Shown here: positions 1-9,097 of the stretch, piece by piece
Numbering within the stretch: the stretch's first letter is position 1
Layout: each line of letters opens with the position of its first letter
Assembly: GCF_015182285.1 (NCBI RefSeq)
Contig: NZ_PRDM01000003.1
Coordinates: 434,001-498,000, forward strand
DNA from: Flavobacterium hungaricum
Lineage (GTDB): Bacteria; Bacteroidota; Bacteroidia; Flavobacteriales; Flavobacteriaceae
DNA length: 64,000 bases
Reading direction: 5' to 3'
Position numbers and translations under genes: made by a program
Notes under the pieces: model-generated
The model's input: only the letters and a program-made list of their open reading frames with translations
Database searches by the model: none
Told to the model about the DNA's origin: nothing

Positions 1-2202
1 CCGAAGGAATTTGCAGAAGAATGTACTCAGATTATCCGTGAAATGGATCCGTTATCAGCTTCTCAACGAATCGTGACGACTTGTAACGGAGGAGAAGGAA
101 CAGATTGGAATGTCGTTCAAAACTGGTCAGGAACGTATGGCGGAGACCCGTTAAAATATCATTTGGAAATGAGCACGCAGTTATTAAACGGTGAATACGG
201 TGCTTGGCGTTCAGCCGATTTACATACCGAAGGCGAGTTTGACCAAAAAGGAACTTTGAGCGAAAACCGTTTTTCTCAATTAATGGAAATTAAAGTCCGC
301 GAAGCCGAATCGGTTAAAGATAAAATTGCGGGGCAGTTCAACTGGCTTTTTGCTTCGCACGAAAATCCGGGACGAGTACAAAACGGAGAAGGATTTCGAG
401 ATATTGACAAAGTCGGTCCAGTAAATTACAAAGGACTTTTTACAATTTGGGGCGAACCTTTGGATGCGTTTTATTTGTACCGCGCCAATTACGTTTCGAA
501 CAAAACCAATCCGATGGTGTATATCGTTTCGCATACCTGGCCAAGCCGTTGGGATAAACCCGGAATCAAAAACGGAATCGATATTTATTCCAATTGTGAC
601 GAAGTAGAATTGTTTAATGACGTGAATAAATCTTCTTTAGGAAAATTAAAAAATCCGGGAATCGGAAAACATTTTCAGTTCAACAATGTCAATATACAAT
701 ACAATGTTTTATACGCTGTTGGATATGTAAACGGAGTGACGGTTGCTAAAGATTATGTGGTTTTAAACACCCTGCCGAAAGCGCCAAATTTAGCCGATTT
801 AACTCCTGAAAAAACAGATTTAGTAAAAGATAAAAAAGGATACAATTACATCTACAGAGTAAATTGCGGTGGATCTGAATTCACTGATAGTTCAGGAAAT
901 ACTTGGTTTACAGATATACACAAAAGTGGAAAATATACTTGGGGTTCGTCATCATGGACAGATAATTTTGAAAAACTTCCGGATTTCTTCGCGAGTCAGA
1001 GAACGACTTTTGATCCGATAAACGGTACAAAAGATCCCGAATTATTCCAAAGTTTTAGATATGGTGTTGACAAATTGCGTTACGAATTTCCTGTTCCCGA
1101 CGGAGAATATTTAGTAGAATTATACTTCACAGAACCGTGGTACGGAACGGGAGGCGGAATGGATTGTAAAGGCTGGCGTTTGTTTGACGTTGCCATCAAC
1201 GAAAATGTCGTTTTAAAAGATTTTGATATTTGGGCAGAAGCGGGACATGATAAAGCTTTAAAGAAAACTTTTACAGTAAAAAGCAAAGACGGAAAAATTG
1301 TGATTTCCTTTCCGAATGTAAAAGCAGGGCAGGCTATCATTTCTGCAATTGCCATCGGAACTAAAGATCGAAAACTAAGACCTGCAGATGCATCTCCAAA
1401 AAATATTCAGAATCTAGTTTTAGATTCTTATGAGAAAACCAACAGAATAGCTTCGTGGATGGACATCAATTCAAAACAATTTTCAGATTCTGATGTTGTT
1501 TTTACCGAATTGCCTTCTGAATTATTTGGTGCTGATTATTTACAATTTTCAGTTGCTTCTAAAAATAAAGGTTCGTTTACTGCCAAAGAAGATTCGAATA
1601 TTTATGTTTTAGTTGACAGTAAAATCAAAGAATCGGCTTCGTTTTCTGATTATAAAAAAATAGACGAAAAAGCGAAAAACAGCAATGAAGTTTCGTTTAC
1701 GGTCTTCAATAAAAAGGTGAAAAAAGGTGAAAAAGTTCTTTTTGATAATGCTGAGTCGATAAGCACAATTGCAGTTGTTCCGGTTTACGATATGGGCGAA
1801 AAAGACGATTCAAGGCCTGTTGTAATCATTGAAGCTGAAAATGCTAAAACTACAGGAACGGGAATTGAAAAAGGAAATTTCAAAAAAGCCGATTATATTG
1901 AGTTTACCAAAAAAACAGCAAACAGCATTCAGTTTGAAGTAAAACCTGGTGTTGCGGGAATTTATTTGATGCGTTTTAAATTCATGAACAGAAATGAAAC
2001 GCCTTTAAAAGTCAAATTTAAAATGGAAGATGCATACGGAATTTTAATGCGAAACGATACCATTGAGTTTTTTACAGCACCAGAAAAATGGAAGATTTTA
2101 AATACAACATCCGGTGGTTATATTAATGCGGGAACGTATAAAATTACATTAGAAGGCGATGATTTGAAAGGATTGATGCTGGATAATTTTGAATTTCAAT
2201 AG
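1..2202 (+). CDS. GH2-family glycoside hydrolase with malectin-like domain, 5' end outside the window
   Basis: The reading frame is open from base 1, so the gene starts upstream and the first ATG in the window (43) is internal. What remains is the late part of a GH2 TIM barrel: the segment LNGEYGAWRS holds the likely nucleophile Glu. It is followed by a beta-rich module with NCDEVELF, as in DUF4982-type domains after GH2 barrels. Around residues 265-430 of the visible part is a malectin-like carbohydrate-binding domain (YRVNCGG at its start, LYFTEPWYG inside). The last ~120 residues (from IIEAENA) look like a CBM6/35-type jelly roll. By family it would be an exo-acting beta-galactosidase or related enzyme, exported like its neighbours, but the signal peptide is out of view. 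It is separated from the next GH2 gene by 670 bp of repeats. GH2 membership is fairly sure; the substrate is not. Confidence 0.8.
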   Translation, partial: PKEFAEECTQIIREMDPLSASQRIVTTCNGGEGTDWNVVQNWSGTYGGDPLKYHLEMSTQLLNGEYGAWRSADLHTEGEFDQKGTLSENRFSQLMEIKVREAESVKDKIAGQFNWLFASHENPGRVQNGEGFRDIDKVGPVNYKGLFTIWGEPLDAFYLYRANYVSNKTNPMVYIVSHTWPSRWDKPGIKNGIDIYSNCDEVELFNDVNKSSLGKLKNPGIGKHFQFNNVNIQYNVLYAVGYVNGVTVAKDYVVLNTLPKAPNLADLTPEKTDLVKDKKGYNYIYRVNCGGSEFTDSSGNTWFTDIHKSGKYTWGSSSWTDNFEKLPDFFASQRTTFDPINGTKDPELFQSFRYGVDKLRYEFPVPDGEYLVELYFTEPWYGTGGGMDCKGWRLFDVAINENVVLKDFDIWAEAGHDKALKKTFTVKSKDGKIVISFPNVKAGQAIISAIAIGTKDRKLRPADASPKNIQNLVLDSYEKTNRIASWMDINSKQFSDSDVVFTELPSELFGADYLQFSVASKNKGSFTAKEDSNIYVLVDSKIKESASFSDYKKIDEKAKNSNEVSFTVFNKKVKKGEKVLFDNAESISTIAVVPVYDMGEKDDSRPVVIIEAENAKTTGTGIEKGNFKKADYIEFTKKTANSIQFEVKPGVAGIYLMRFKFMNRNETPLKVKFKMEDAYGILMRNDTIEFFTAPEKWKILNTTSGGYINAGTYKITLEGDDLKGLMLDNFEFQ

Positions 2203-2640
2203 GTTTTTTTGGAGGTTCAAAGGGGCAGAGGTGCAGAGGGACAGAGATTTTTTTTCAGGATTTCATTGTAGAGGTGCACAGCAGTGCGTCTACGTTCCAA
2301 TTGAAACGTGCGGAAAAATTTTATTAGATTTTTAAAAAAAACATATTAGTTTTTTGAGGTTCAAAGAGGCAGAGGTTCAAAGGGACACAGTTTTTTTTCA
2401 GGATTTCATTGTAGAGGCGCACAGCAGTGCGTCTACGTTCCAATTTTCCATACTGTGTGTTAGACGCACTGCAGTGCGCCTCTACAGAAGAAACGTGTAG
2501 AAATTTTATTAGATTAAAAAACATATTAGTTTTTTGAGGTTCAAAGAGGCAGAGGCGCAAAGGGACAGAGGTTTTTTTTTAGGATTTCATTGTAGAGGCG
2601 CACAGCAGTGCGTCTACGTTGCAATTGTCAGGCTGAGCGG
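2203..2640. repeat. Three imperfect direct copies of a GC-richer intergenic repeat, one with a 26-bp inverted repeat
   Basis: Each copy begins with GAGGTTCAAAG followed by a cAGAGG-rich stretch, a T-tract, CAGGATTTCATTGTAGAGG and GCAGTGCGTCTACGTT. Starts are near 2210, 2351 and 2531. The middle copy also carries the mirror half: 2410-2435 and 2461-2486 form 26-bp arms with one mismatch and a 25-bp loop. Short open frames here lie entirely in the repeat and are not genes. Confidence 0.85.
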
Positions 2641-2685
2641 AGTCGAAGCCCACGCAAATAAACAAGATCAATGTTATACGTCCAG

Positions 2686-2828
2686 TTTGTCATTTCGATC
2701 CCGATGCTTCGGGAGAGAAATCTTCGCAAGAAGCTCGACAAAGATTGGTAATTAACGTTGTGGAGTTACTAGCGAAGATTTGCTTCGCCTATTCGCTGTC
2801 GCTCGAGTCTCCTTCGTCGAAATGACAA
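2686..2828 (+). repeat. ~143-bp interspersed element with terminal inverted repeats, copy 1
   Basis: The element begins TTTGTCATTTCGA and ends with TCGAAATGACAA, its reverse complement. The inside matches, in opposite orientation, the element at 24012-24156 (shared blocks include CTTCGGGAGAGAAATC and AGATTTGCTTCGCCT). There is no open frame of note. It looks like a MITE or REP-type element. The 45 bp just before it (GTCAGGCTGAGCGGAGTCGA) may be a piece of a related element. Confidence 0.85.
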
Positions 2829-2874
2829 GATTGGAGAAAATGCTAATTTTTAAAAATGATTATTTAAATATATT

Positions 2875-5286
2875 ATGATTTTAAAAAAGATAATAATTGC
2901 TTTAACAATACTGTTTTCGGTTTCAATTTTTGCGCAAAAACAAGCCAGAATTGTCGAAGATTTCAATAAAAACTGGAACTTCAAATTAGGAGATTATCCA
3001 TCGGCTCCGCAAGCTGGTTTCGGTACTTCTGATTGGAGAATGCTTCAACTGCCTCATGACTGGAGTATTGAAGGTGCTTTTGACAAAGATGCTAAAACCA
3101 AACAAGCGCAGGGATTTCTGCCAGCTGGGAAAGGCTGGTATCGTAAAGTATTCACTGTTCCTACAAATTGGAAAAACAAAACAGTTTCAATAGAATTTGA
3201 CGGTGTTTTTAAGAACAGTGAAGTTTTCATAAATGGCAAAGCATTGGGAATGCGTCCAAACGGGTATATTTCATTTGGGTATGATTTATCAAGATATATC
3301 AACTTTGGAAAAGAGAATGTAATCGCGGTAAAAGTCGATAACGATGCACAACCCAATTCAAGGTGGTACACAGGTTCTGGAATTTACAGGAATGTACGCT
3401 TGGTTGCGACTGAAAAATTGCATGTTGGGAAGTGGGGAACTTTTGTAACCACGCCTGAAGTTTCTGCAGCAAAATCTAAGATTTGTTTAGAAGTTACGAT
3501 TGATAATGACAATGAGACTCCGAAAGAATTTAAACTTGTTACATCAGTTTTAAATGGGGATAATAAAGAGGTTGCTAATTTCACTTCAACAGAAAAAATA
3601 TCGGCTAAAACTTCAGAGAAAAAGATTCACGATTTGGTTTTAAATCAGCCAAAATTGTGGGATACTGAAAACCCGTATTTGTATAAAGTGGTTACTAAAA
3701 TTTATGAGAAATCGAAATTAGTTGACAATTACGAAACACCGCTGGGTTTCCGTTTCTTTAGTTTTGATTCAGAGAAAGGATTTTCTTTAAACGGAAAACC
3801 AACGAAGATTCTGGGAGTCTGCCTGCATCATGATAACGGCGCTTTGGGAGCAGTTGAAAATATTCATGCGGTGAGAAGAAAACTGACTTTGATGAAAGAA
3901 ATGGGTGCAAATGCCATTAGAATGTCACATAATCCGCATTCTTTAGAAATGATGCAATTGTGCGACGAAATGGGTTTCATTGTTCAGGACGAAGCTTTTG
4001 ACGTTTGGAAAAAGAAAAAAGTAACCAATGACTATCACAAAGATTGGGATGCGTGGCACAAACAGGATTTAGAAGATTTTATTAAAAGAGACCGCAATCA
4101 CCCATCGGTTATGATGTGGAGTATTGGGAATGAAATTAGAGAACAATTTGATTCGACAGGAATTGCGATTACCAAAGAATTGGCTAAAATCGTGAAATCG
4201 TTAGATACGACTCGTCCAGTAACTTCGGCTTTGACCGAAAATGTTATTGAGAAGAATTTTATTTACCAATCGGGTGCTTTGGATCTTTTGGGATTCAATT
4301 ACAAACACGAAGATTATAAAGATTTTCCAACTCGTTTTAAAGGACAAAAAATATTAGCTTCAGAGAGTGTTTCGGCTTTAGAAACGCGCGGTCATTATGA
4401 TTTTCCAGACGGAATTAAAGCGTGGCCAACCAAACACGGCGCTCCGTTTGACGGTAACGCAGATTGGACGGTTTCGGCTTACGATCAGGTGAAATCGTAC
4501 TGGGGCGCAACGCACGAAGAAAATTGGAAAACTATTAAAAAACAGGATTTCATGGCGGGAACTTTTATCTGGACCGGTTTTGATTATATCGGCGAACCAG
4601 ATCCGTATCCGTATCCGGCGAGAAGTTCTTATTTCGGAATTGTGGATTTGGCTGGACTTCCAAAAGATGTGTATTATATGTACCAAAGTGAATGGTTGAA
4701 CAAAACAATGCTGCATATTTTTCCGCATTGGAACTGGAAAAAAAATCAGGATGTAGAAGTTTGGGCATATTACAATAATGCCGATGAAGTAGAATTATTC
4801 TTAAACGGAAAATCTCTCGGAACAAAATCAAAACAAAATGATGATCTGCATATTTCATGGAAAGTGAAATTTGAACCGGGAACATTAAAAGCGATTTCAA
4901 GAAAGAACGGAAAAGTAGTTTTAGAAAAGGAAATTCGCACAGCGGGAGAAGCTTCAAAAATAGATTTGAAAGCAGAAAAAACGACAATCAAAAACGATAC
5001 GTACGATTTGGTTTACGTAACCGTTTCAATTGTTGATAAAGATGGAAATCTTCTTCCAAATGCAATGGATTTAATCAATTTTGAAGTTATTGGCGGCGGA
5101 AAATTAGTTGGGGTTGATAATGGTTATCAGGCTAATTTGGATTCGTTTAAAGCGAATTCCTGTAAGTTGTTTAACGGAAAATGTATTGCGATTATTCAAT
5201 CAAACGGTAAGAAAGAAAATATTCAGTTAAAAGCGACGACAGGAAATGGAATTCCGGTTTCGTCGATTCAGATAAAGGTGGATTAA
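2875..5286 (+). CDS. Exported GH2 beta-galactosidase-type glycoside hydrolase
   Basis: A Sec signal peptide (residues 1-20, ending FAQ) directs it to the periplasm or cell surface. The order is GH2 sugar-binding jelly roll (about 30-190), Ig-like sandwich (190-300) and TIM barrel (300-600) with HNPHSLEMMQLCDEMGF. WSIGNE gives acid/base Glu420 and LASESVSALE gives nucleophile Glu497. A DUF4982-like domain (610-690) and a C-terminal Ig/Big-1-like domain (700-803) follow. At 803 residues it has the usual length of Bacteroidota GH2 enzymes with this C-terminus. These are mostly beta-galactosidases, though beta-glucuronidase or beta-mannosidase activities occur in the family. In this locus, removing terminal beta-galactose from glycan antennae is the most likely role. 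It stands alone between repeat-rich gaps. Confidence 0.88.
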   Translation: MILKKIIIALTILFSVSIFAQKQARIVEDFNKNWNFKLGDYPSAPQAGFGTSDWRMLQLPHDWSIEGAFDKDAKTKQAQGFLPAGKGWYRKVFTVPTNWKNKTVSIEFDGVFKNSEVFINGKALGMRPNGYISFGYDLSRYINFGKENVIAVKVDNDAQPNSRWYTGSGIYRNVRLVATEKLHVGKWGTFVTTPEVSAAKSKICLEVTIDNDNETPKEFKLVTSVLNGDNKEVANFTSTEKISAKTSEKKIHDLVLNQPKLWDTENPYLYKVVTKIYEKSKLVDNYETPLGFRFFSFDSEKGFSLNGKPTKILGVCLHHDNGALGAVENIHAVRRKLTLMKEMGANAIRMSHNPHSLEMMQLCDEMGFIVQDEAFDVWKKKKVTNDYHKDWDAWHKQDLEDFIKRDRNHPSVMMWSIGNEIREQFDSTGIAITKELAKIVKSLDTTRPVTSALTENVIEKNFIYQSGALDLLGFNYKHEDYKDFPTRFKGQKILASESVSALETRGHYDFPDGIKAWPTKHGAPFDGNADWTVSAYDQVKSYWGATHEENWKTIKKQDFMAGTFIWTGFDYIGEPDPYPYPARSSYFGIVDLAGLPKDVYYMYQSEWLNKTMLHIFPHWNWKKNQDVEVWAYYNNADEVELFLNGKSLGTKSKQNDDLHISWKVKFEPGTLKAISRKNGKVVLEKEIRTAGEASKIDLKAEKTTIKNDTYDLVYVTVSIVDKDGNLLPNAMDLINFEVIGGGKLVGVDNGYQANLDSFKANSCKLFNGKCIAIIQSNGKKENIQLKATTGNGIPVSSIQIKVD

Positions 5287-5300
5287 TTTATATGCCGCCC

Positions 5301-5825
5301 CGCTGGGGCTTTTGATTAACAGCTCATTTTTTTCTATAAATATTAAGCTCCTCTGGAGCTTTTTTATTGGGAAATGTATAGAGAATTAAATAGTTTTTCA
5401 GTTCTAAAAGAGATCTCTATGGGGCTTTTGATTAACATCTCGTTTTTTCTATAAATATTAAGCTCCGCTGGAGCTTTTTTTATGGAAAATGGATAAAGAA
5501 ATTAAATAGGTTTTCAGCTCCGGAAGAGCATACTGCTGGGCTTTTGATTAACACCTTATTTTTTCTATAAATATTAAGCTCCGCTGGAGCTTTTTTTATT
5601 GGGAAATGGATAGAGAAATTATATAGGTTTCAGTTCTGGAAGAGCATACTGCTGGGGCTTTTGATTAACACCTTATTTTTTCTATAAATATTAAGCTCCG
5701 CTGGAGCTTTTTTTATGGAAAATAGGTAGAGAAATTAAATAGTTTTTCAAGCTGGAACTTTTGATTAACAACTTATTTTTCAATAAATATTAAACTCCGT
5801 TAGAGCTTTTTTTATGGAAAATGCT
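5301..5825 (+). repeat. Tandem array of five ~117-bp units, each with a terminator-like hairpin
   Basis: Units begin near 5305, 5421, 5537, 5654 and 5754 with the shared stretch GGGGCTTTTGATTAACA. Each continues to TTTTCTATAAATATTAAGCTCC. The core AAGCTCCGCTGGAGCTT followed by a T-run folds as a 7-bp stem with a 3-nt loop and resembles an intrinsic terminator. The fifth unit is shorter and has decayed (AAACTCCGTTAGAGCTT). The array directly follows the GH2 stop and may end its transcript. Confidence 0.9.
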
Positions 5826-6173
5826 TTTCGCGAAATATAGAAAAAGAGTGCATCTCTGGAAGAGCTAAATATTTATAGAAAATAATGTACACACAAATAA
5901 AAAGCTCCAGAGGAGCGAAAGTTTAAGTTTTTATACGGTCATTTTATTTTTGCTTAAATGTACTTATAGGACTTATTATTTTGCTCGTAAAGTTTGTTGA
6001 GGCGCATTTTGAGAACGACGTAAAAAAACTCAACTGAATTTATATAACTTATATAGTTTAATTTTTTGTAAACATGTTTTTTGTGAAAGAAATAATACTA
6101 TTTTAGCTGAAGATTTGTCGTGTTAATTAATAGATTTTAGCCGACAATAATATAACTAAATATAAGTGATTTT
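5826..6173. other. Gap with a partial inverted copy of the hairpin unit, then plain AT-rich leader
   Basis: Near 5855-5925 parts of the upstream unit appear on the opposite strand: ATATTTATAGAAAATAA is the reverse of the unit interior, and AAAAGCTCCAGAGGAGCG mirrors its hairpin. The remaining ~250 bp before the next gene are AT-rich. I see no gene or clear promoter there. Confidence 0.6.
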
Positions 6174-7568
6174 ATGAATAAAACACTTTGGGAAAAAGCT
6201 TTAGCATTTAGTTTTGATCATCCAAATGATCAATATGGATTTTCAACCAGATTAGCTCTTGAAAATCATTGGACCATAAATTTTACCCAGAATGCCATAC
6301 TCGAATACAAGAAGTTCCTTTTCTTGGCAGCGACAAATAGTGAAATGGTTTCACCTTCAGAAATTGTCGATATTGTCTGGCATCAGCATTTAATTTTTAC
6401 GAATTCCTATTCTGATTTCTGTGATTTGTTAGGAAAGAAAATCGAACATATTCCGTCAACTCATAATCGGTCGGAATTTGATAAATTTCAAACCGCAAAA
6501 GAACGAACGAAAGAATTGTATGAAATTAATTTCGGAACACAGCCGGCGGAAATCTGGCATTATAAAGATGAATTAGATTCTTTACCGCTGGAGAAAAGTA
6601 AATATGAAGTTTCAAAACTTACCAAAAACTTTTTAACGTATACCATTTTACTCTCTTTTCCGGTCTGTCTGGTGCTTTATTCCCTTTTAATAAAGATTAG
6701 AAATCCCTATTTCCTTATAGGATATCTGCTGCTTTTTGTTCTCGGAATATTGTTCTTGAAATTTTATGTTGGAAGAAGTTTTATTTCATTATACAATAAA
6801 ATAAAAGCTAACCCAATTTTGCAAAATCTTACTGCGCTGGAATTGGTGTTTTTTAAAGAAGAAAAACTGGAAGTTGTTATTCATGGTGTGGTGAATAATT
6901 TGATCTTAAATCACAAAATTAAGGTTCTTATAAATGACAGGTTAGAACTAATTGACGATAAATTTGTTGAAAATCGATATGAGAATTGTATTGTCGAAAT
7001 CATGAAAGGTTTAGATCCAATGGGTTATAAAGAACTCTGCAGAACCGCGATGCAGAAACCCATTTTTGAACAACTGCAAAAAGCTATGTATAGAATAAAA
7101 AGCAGGATTTTTAATTCAAAAGAGTTTACCCGAGTCATAATCGTGGTGATGGTTGTTTTAGGATTTTTATTAAGTATTGGATTCAGCAGATTTATAACAG
7201 GAATCTGGAGGGGTAAACCTGTAATATTCTTGTTGTTTGCAATGGTTCCGCTTGTTGCAGTAGCATTCTATTATATTAATCAGGTAATGCAATTAATGTT
7301 TGTAAACATAATCCCTTCTATAGTTAAAGAGAATGTTCTGAATAAAGGAGAAAGTAGGAGGCATTGGGAATGGGATTATTTTTTATACGGAAATCTTGTT
7401 CTAGCGAATTCTTTTGTTCCAATAATAAATCATGCACCAGCGACATCATCGGGAAGTTATTTTAGCTCGAGTGATGTTAGCTCTTGCGGTTCCTCGGGAG
7501 GCAGTTCGTGTGGCAGTTCCTGCGGATCTTCGTGCGGAAGTTCCTGCGGTGGCTGTGGCGGGGATTAA
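6174..7568 (+). CDS. TIGR04222-like membrane protein with GRDP-like N-terminus and Cys/Ser/Gly-rich tail
   Basis: The N-terminal ~130 residues are soluble and contain DIVWHQHLIFTNSYSDFCD. This resembles the His-x-His segment of glycine-rich-domain (GRDP-like) proteins. Two membrane segments follow at about 150-200, then a soluble stretch of ~120 residues, then two more near 320-345 and 352-372. The last ~30 residues are almost only Cys, Ser and Gly (repeated SSCGSSCGS, ending GGCGGD), as in proteins annotated with the TIGR04222 membrane domain. Function is unknown. The Cys-rich tail could bind metal or be lipid- or disulfide-modified, but nothing here proves it. It is not a glycan gene and begins a three-gene interruption of the locus. 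Confidence 0.75.
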   Translation: MNKTLWEKALAFSFDHPNDQYGFSTRLALENHWTINFTQNAILEYKKFLFLAATNSEMVSPSEIVDIVWHQHLIFTNSYSDFCDLLGKKIEHIPSTHNRSEFDKFQTAKERTKELYEINFGTQPAEIWHYKDELDSLPLEKSKYEVSKLTKNFLTYTILLSFPVCLVLYSLLIKIRNPYFLIGYLLLFVLGILFLKFYVGRSFISLYNKIKANPILQNLTALELVFFKEEKLEVVIHGVVNNLILNHKIKVLINDRLELIDDKFVENRYENCIVEIMKGLDPMGYKELCRTAMQKPIFEQLQKAMYRIKSRIFNSKEFTRVIIVVMVVLGFLLSIGFSRFITGIWRGKPVIFLLFAMVPLVAVAFYYINQVMQLMFVNIIPSIVKENVLNKGESRRHWEWDYFLYGNLVLANSFVPIINHAPATSSGSYFSSSDVSSCGSSGGSSCGSSCGSSCGSSCGGCGGD

Positions 7569-7708
7569 TTTTTCTGAACCATTTAAGTTATCTAAGTCAA
7601 TTTAAGTTTTTGCTTAATTAAGCTTATAGGAAGTTATATGGTTTATTTTTTTTAATTTTAAACTTTGTGATTTCGCGTCTGCGAGATTGTTTTAAAACTT
7701 TTAAGAAG

Positions 7709-8266
7709 ATGAACCCCACTTTTTTCGCAGATCAAAAGGACTTCAGGATTTGGCTGGAGAAAAACCACAAAAACGAAAAAGAGCTTTTGGTTGGTTTCTA
7801 CAAAGTTACAAGTAAGAAAGCCTCTATGAGCTGGTCAGAATCTGTAGATCAGGCACTCTGTTTTGGATGGATAGACGGTGTCCGCAAGTCAATTGATACA
7901 GAGAGTTATACGATTCGGTTTACCCCTAGAAAAAAATCGAGTATTTGGAGCGCGATTAATATTCAAAAAATGGAAGACCTCACAAAAGCAGGTTTAATGA
8001 AAGAAGAAGGTTTAAAAGCTTTTAGTTTTAGAACCGAAAATAAATCCAAAATTTACTCGCACGAAAAAGAACCCGTTCCTTTAGATTTGGTTTATGAAAA
8101 AGAATTTAAAAGCAATACCATAGCTTGGGAATTTTTCGAAAAACAAGCACCATCCTACAAAAAAGTCATGATACATTGGATTATGAGTGCCAAACAGGAA
8201 AAAACAAGACAATCGCGTCTTGCAAAAACAATTTTGGAAAGCGAAAAACAAAAAAGAGTATTGTAA
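7709..8266 (+). CDS. YdeI/OmpD-associated family protein
   Basis: The product of about 185 residues begins NPTFFADQKDFRIWLEKNH and contains SWSESVDQALCFGWIDGVRK and FTPRKKSSIWSAINI. These blocks are typical of the YdeI/OmpD-associated (DUF1801-like) family. The frame can be extended to a GTG at 7667, but the ATG at 7709 is preferred: it has AAGAAG just upstream and matches where family proteins begin. The C-terminal third is basic and rich in Lys, Gln and Arg, as in family members with an added C-terminal domain. The protein is cytoplasmic, with no signal or membrane segment. The biochemical role is not established; links to antimicrobial peptide resistance were proposed for relatives. Confidence 0.8.
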   Translation: MNPTFFADQKDFRIWLEKNHKNEKELLVGFYKVTSKKASMSWSESVDQALCFGWIDGVRKSIDTESYTIRFTPRKKSSIWSAINIQKMEDLTKAGLMKEEGLKAFSFRTENKSKIYSHEKEPVPLDLVYEKEFKSNTIAWEFFEKQAPSYKKVMIHWIMSAKQEKTRQSRLAKTILESEKQKRVL

Positions 8267-8313
8267 TGTTTGAAATAAAATTCCTATATTAGTGTGCTGA
8301 TTTTTAGTAAACT

Positions 8314-8979
8314 ATGGAAAAGGAAAATACCACAAAAATAGGAGGCGAGATTCTACTGGGTATTATTTTCGCTCTTGAATTGTATGCACTGCCAATGCAG
8401 TTTTACTTACTCATTAATGAATCCGAATTTTCTTTTTTTGGCGCTGCAATTCGGTTTTTCAGTTTCTTTACTATTCTGACCAATACTTTGGTCGCTTTTG
8501 CCAGTGCTGTTATTTTGTTTGGCGGAAAATTTAAACTTACTTATTTTTTTAATAAAACGGCTACTATTACAGCAATTACAGTTTACATTCTAATTGTCGG
8601 AATCGTATTTAATTTTTTCCTTCGTAAGATTGTTAATTTACAAGGACTGCATTTAATTGTTAGTGAAATTTTTCACAGTATAGTGCCAGTGTTGTTTTTG
8701 TTCTTTTGGTTTTTTTATGCAAAAGTCGAAAGACTGTCTTTTACACTCATTGGGGTCTGGTTGATTTATCCAATTGTTTATATAATCTATACTTTACTTC
8801 ACGGTATTTTTACCGACTTTTATCCTTACCCTTTTATAGATGTTACCAAACTAGGATTTCCGACAGCGATCGAAAATGGTTTATTGGTTTTATTGGCGTT
8901 TGTAATTCTTTCTTCTGTTTTAATAGCTGTTGTAAAAATTAGAACTAGAGTTAGGAGGTTACACTTCAAACTGCTTTGA
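8314..8979 (+). CDS. Pr6Pr-family six-helix membrane protein
   Basis: This 221-residue protein is almost entirely membrane helices, about six, near residues 13-32, 42-66, 78-98, 110-132, 140-162 and 190-212. Conserved-looking features are RFFSFFTILTN after helix 1 and HGIFTDFYPYPFIDV before the last helix. Both are typical of the Pr6Pr (FAR-17a/AIG1-like) family. Eukaryotic relatives include fatty-acid ester hydrolases with Thr/His active residues; a Thr in FFTILTN and a His in the HG segment are present here, but that function is only a family-level suggestion. It lies 47 bp after the YdeI-like gene and could share its transcript. Confidence 0.75.
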   Translation: MEKENTTKIGGEILLGIIFALELYALPMQFYLLINESEFSFFGAAIRFFSFFTILTNTLVAFASAVILFGGKFKLTYFFNKTATITAITVYILIVGIVFNFFLRKIVNLQGLHLIVSEIFHSIVPVLFLFFWFFYAKVERLSFTLIGVWLIYPIVYIIYTLLHGIFTDFYPYPFIDVTKLGFPTAIENGLLVLLAFVILSSVLIAVVKIRTRVRRLHFKLL

Positions 8980-9097
8980 GAGCTAAAAATGAGATTTTCT
9001 CCAAAGCACTTCGAAATTTGTCATTGGTCGAATTTCTATCATTTTCAATCTTTAATTCTATTACATTTATGGTTCAGACTATTTTAAAGTAACCATA

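Noticed and set aside
2534..2755. Short open frames in the repeat region
   Set aside because: They consist entirely of repeat DNA present in several copies, and have no initiation signal or recognisable protein content.
4565..4987. 140-codon antisense open frame within the GH2 gene
   Set aside because: It lies opposite a well-supported enzyme gene, is low-complexity and Phe/Leu rich, and matches no known family.
5301..5825. Possible CRISPR array
   Set aside because: Units are ~117 bp and similar along their whole length; there are no short repeats with unique spacers and no cas genes nearby.
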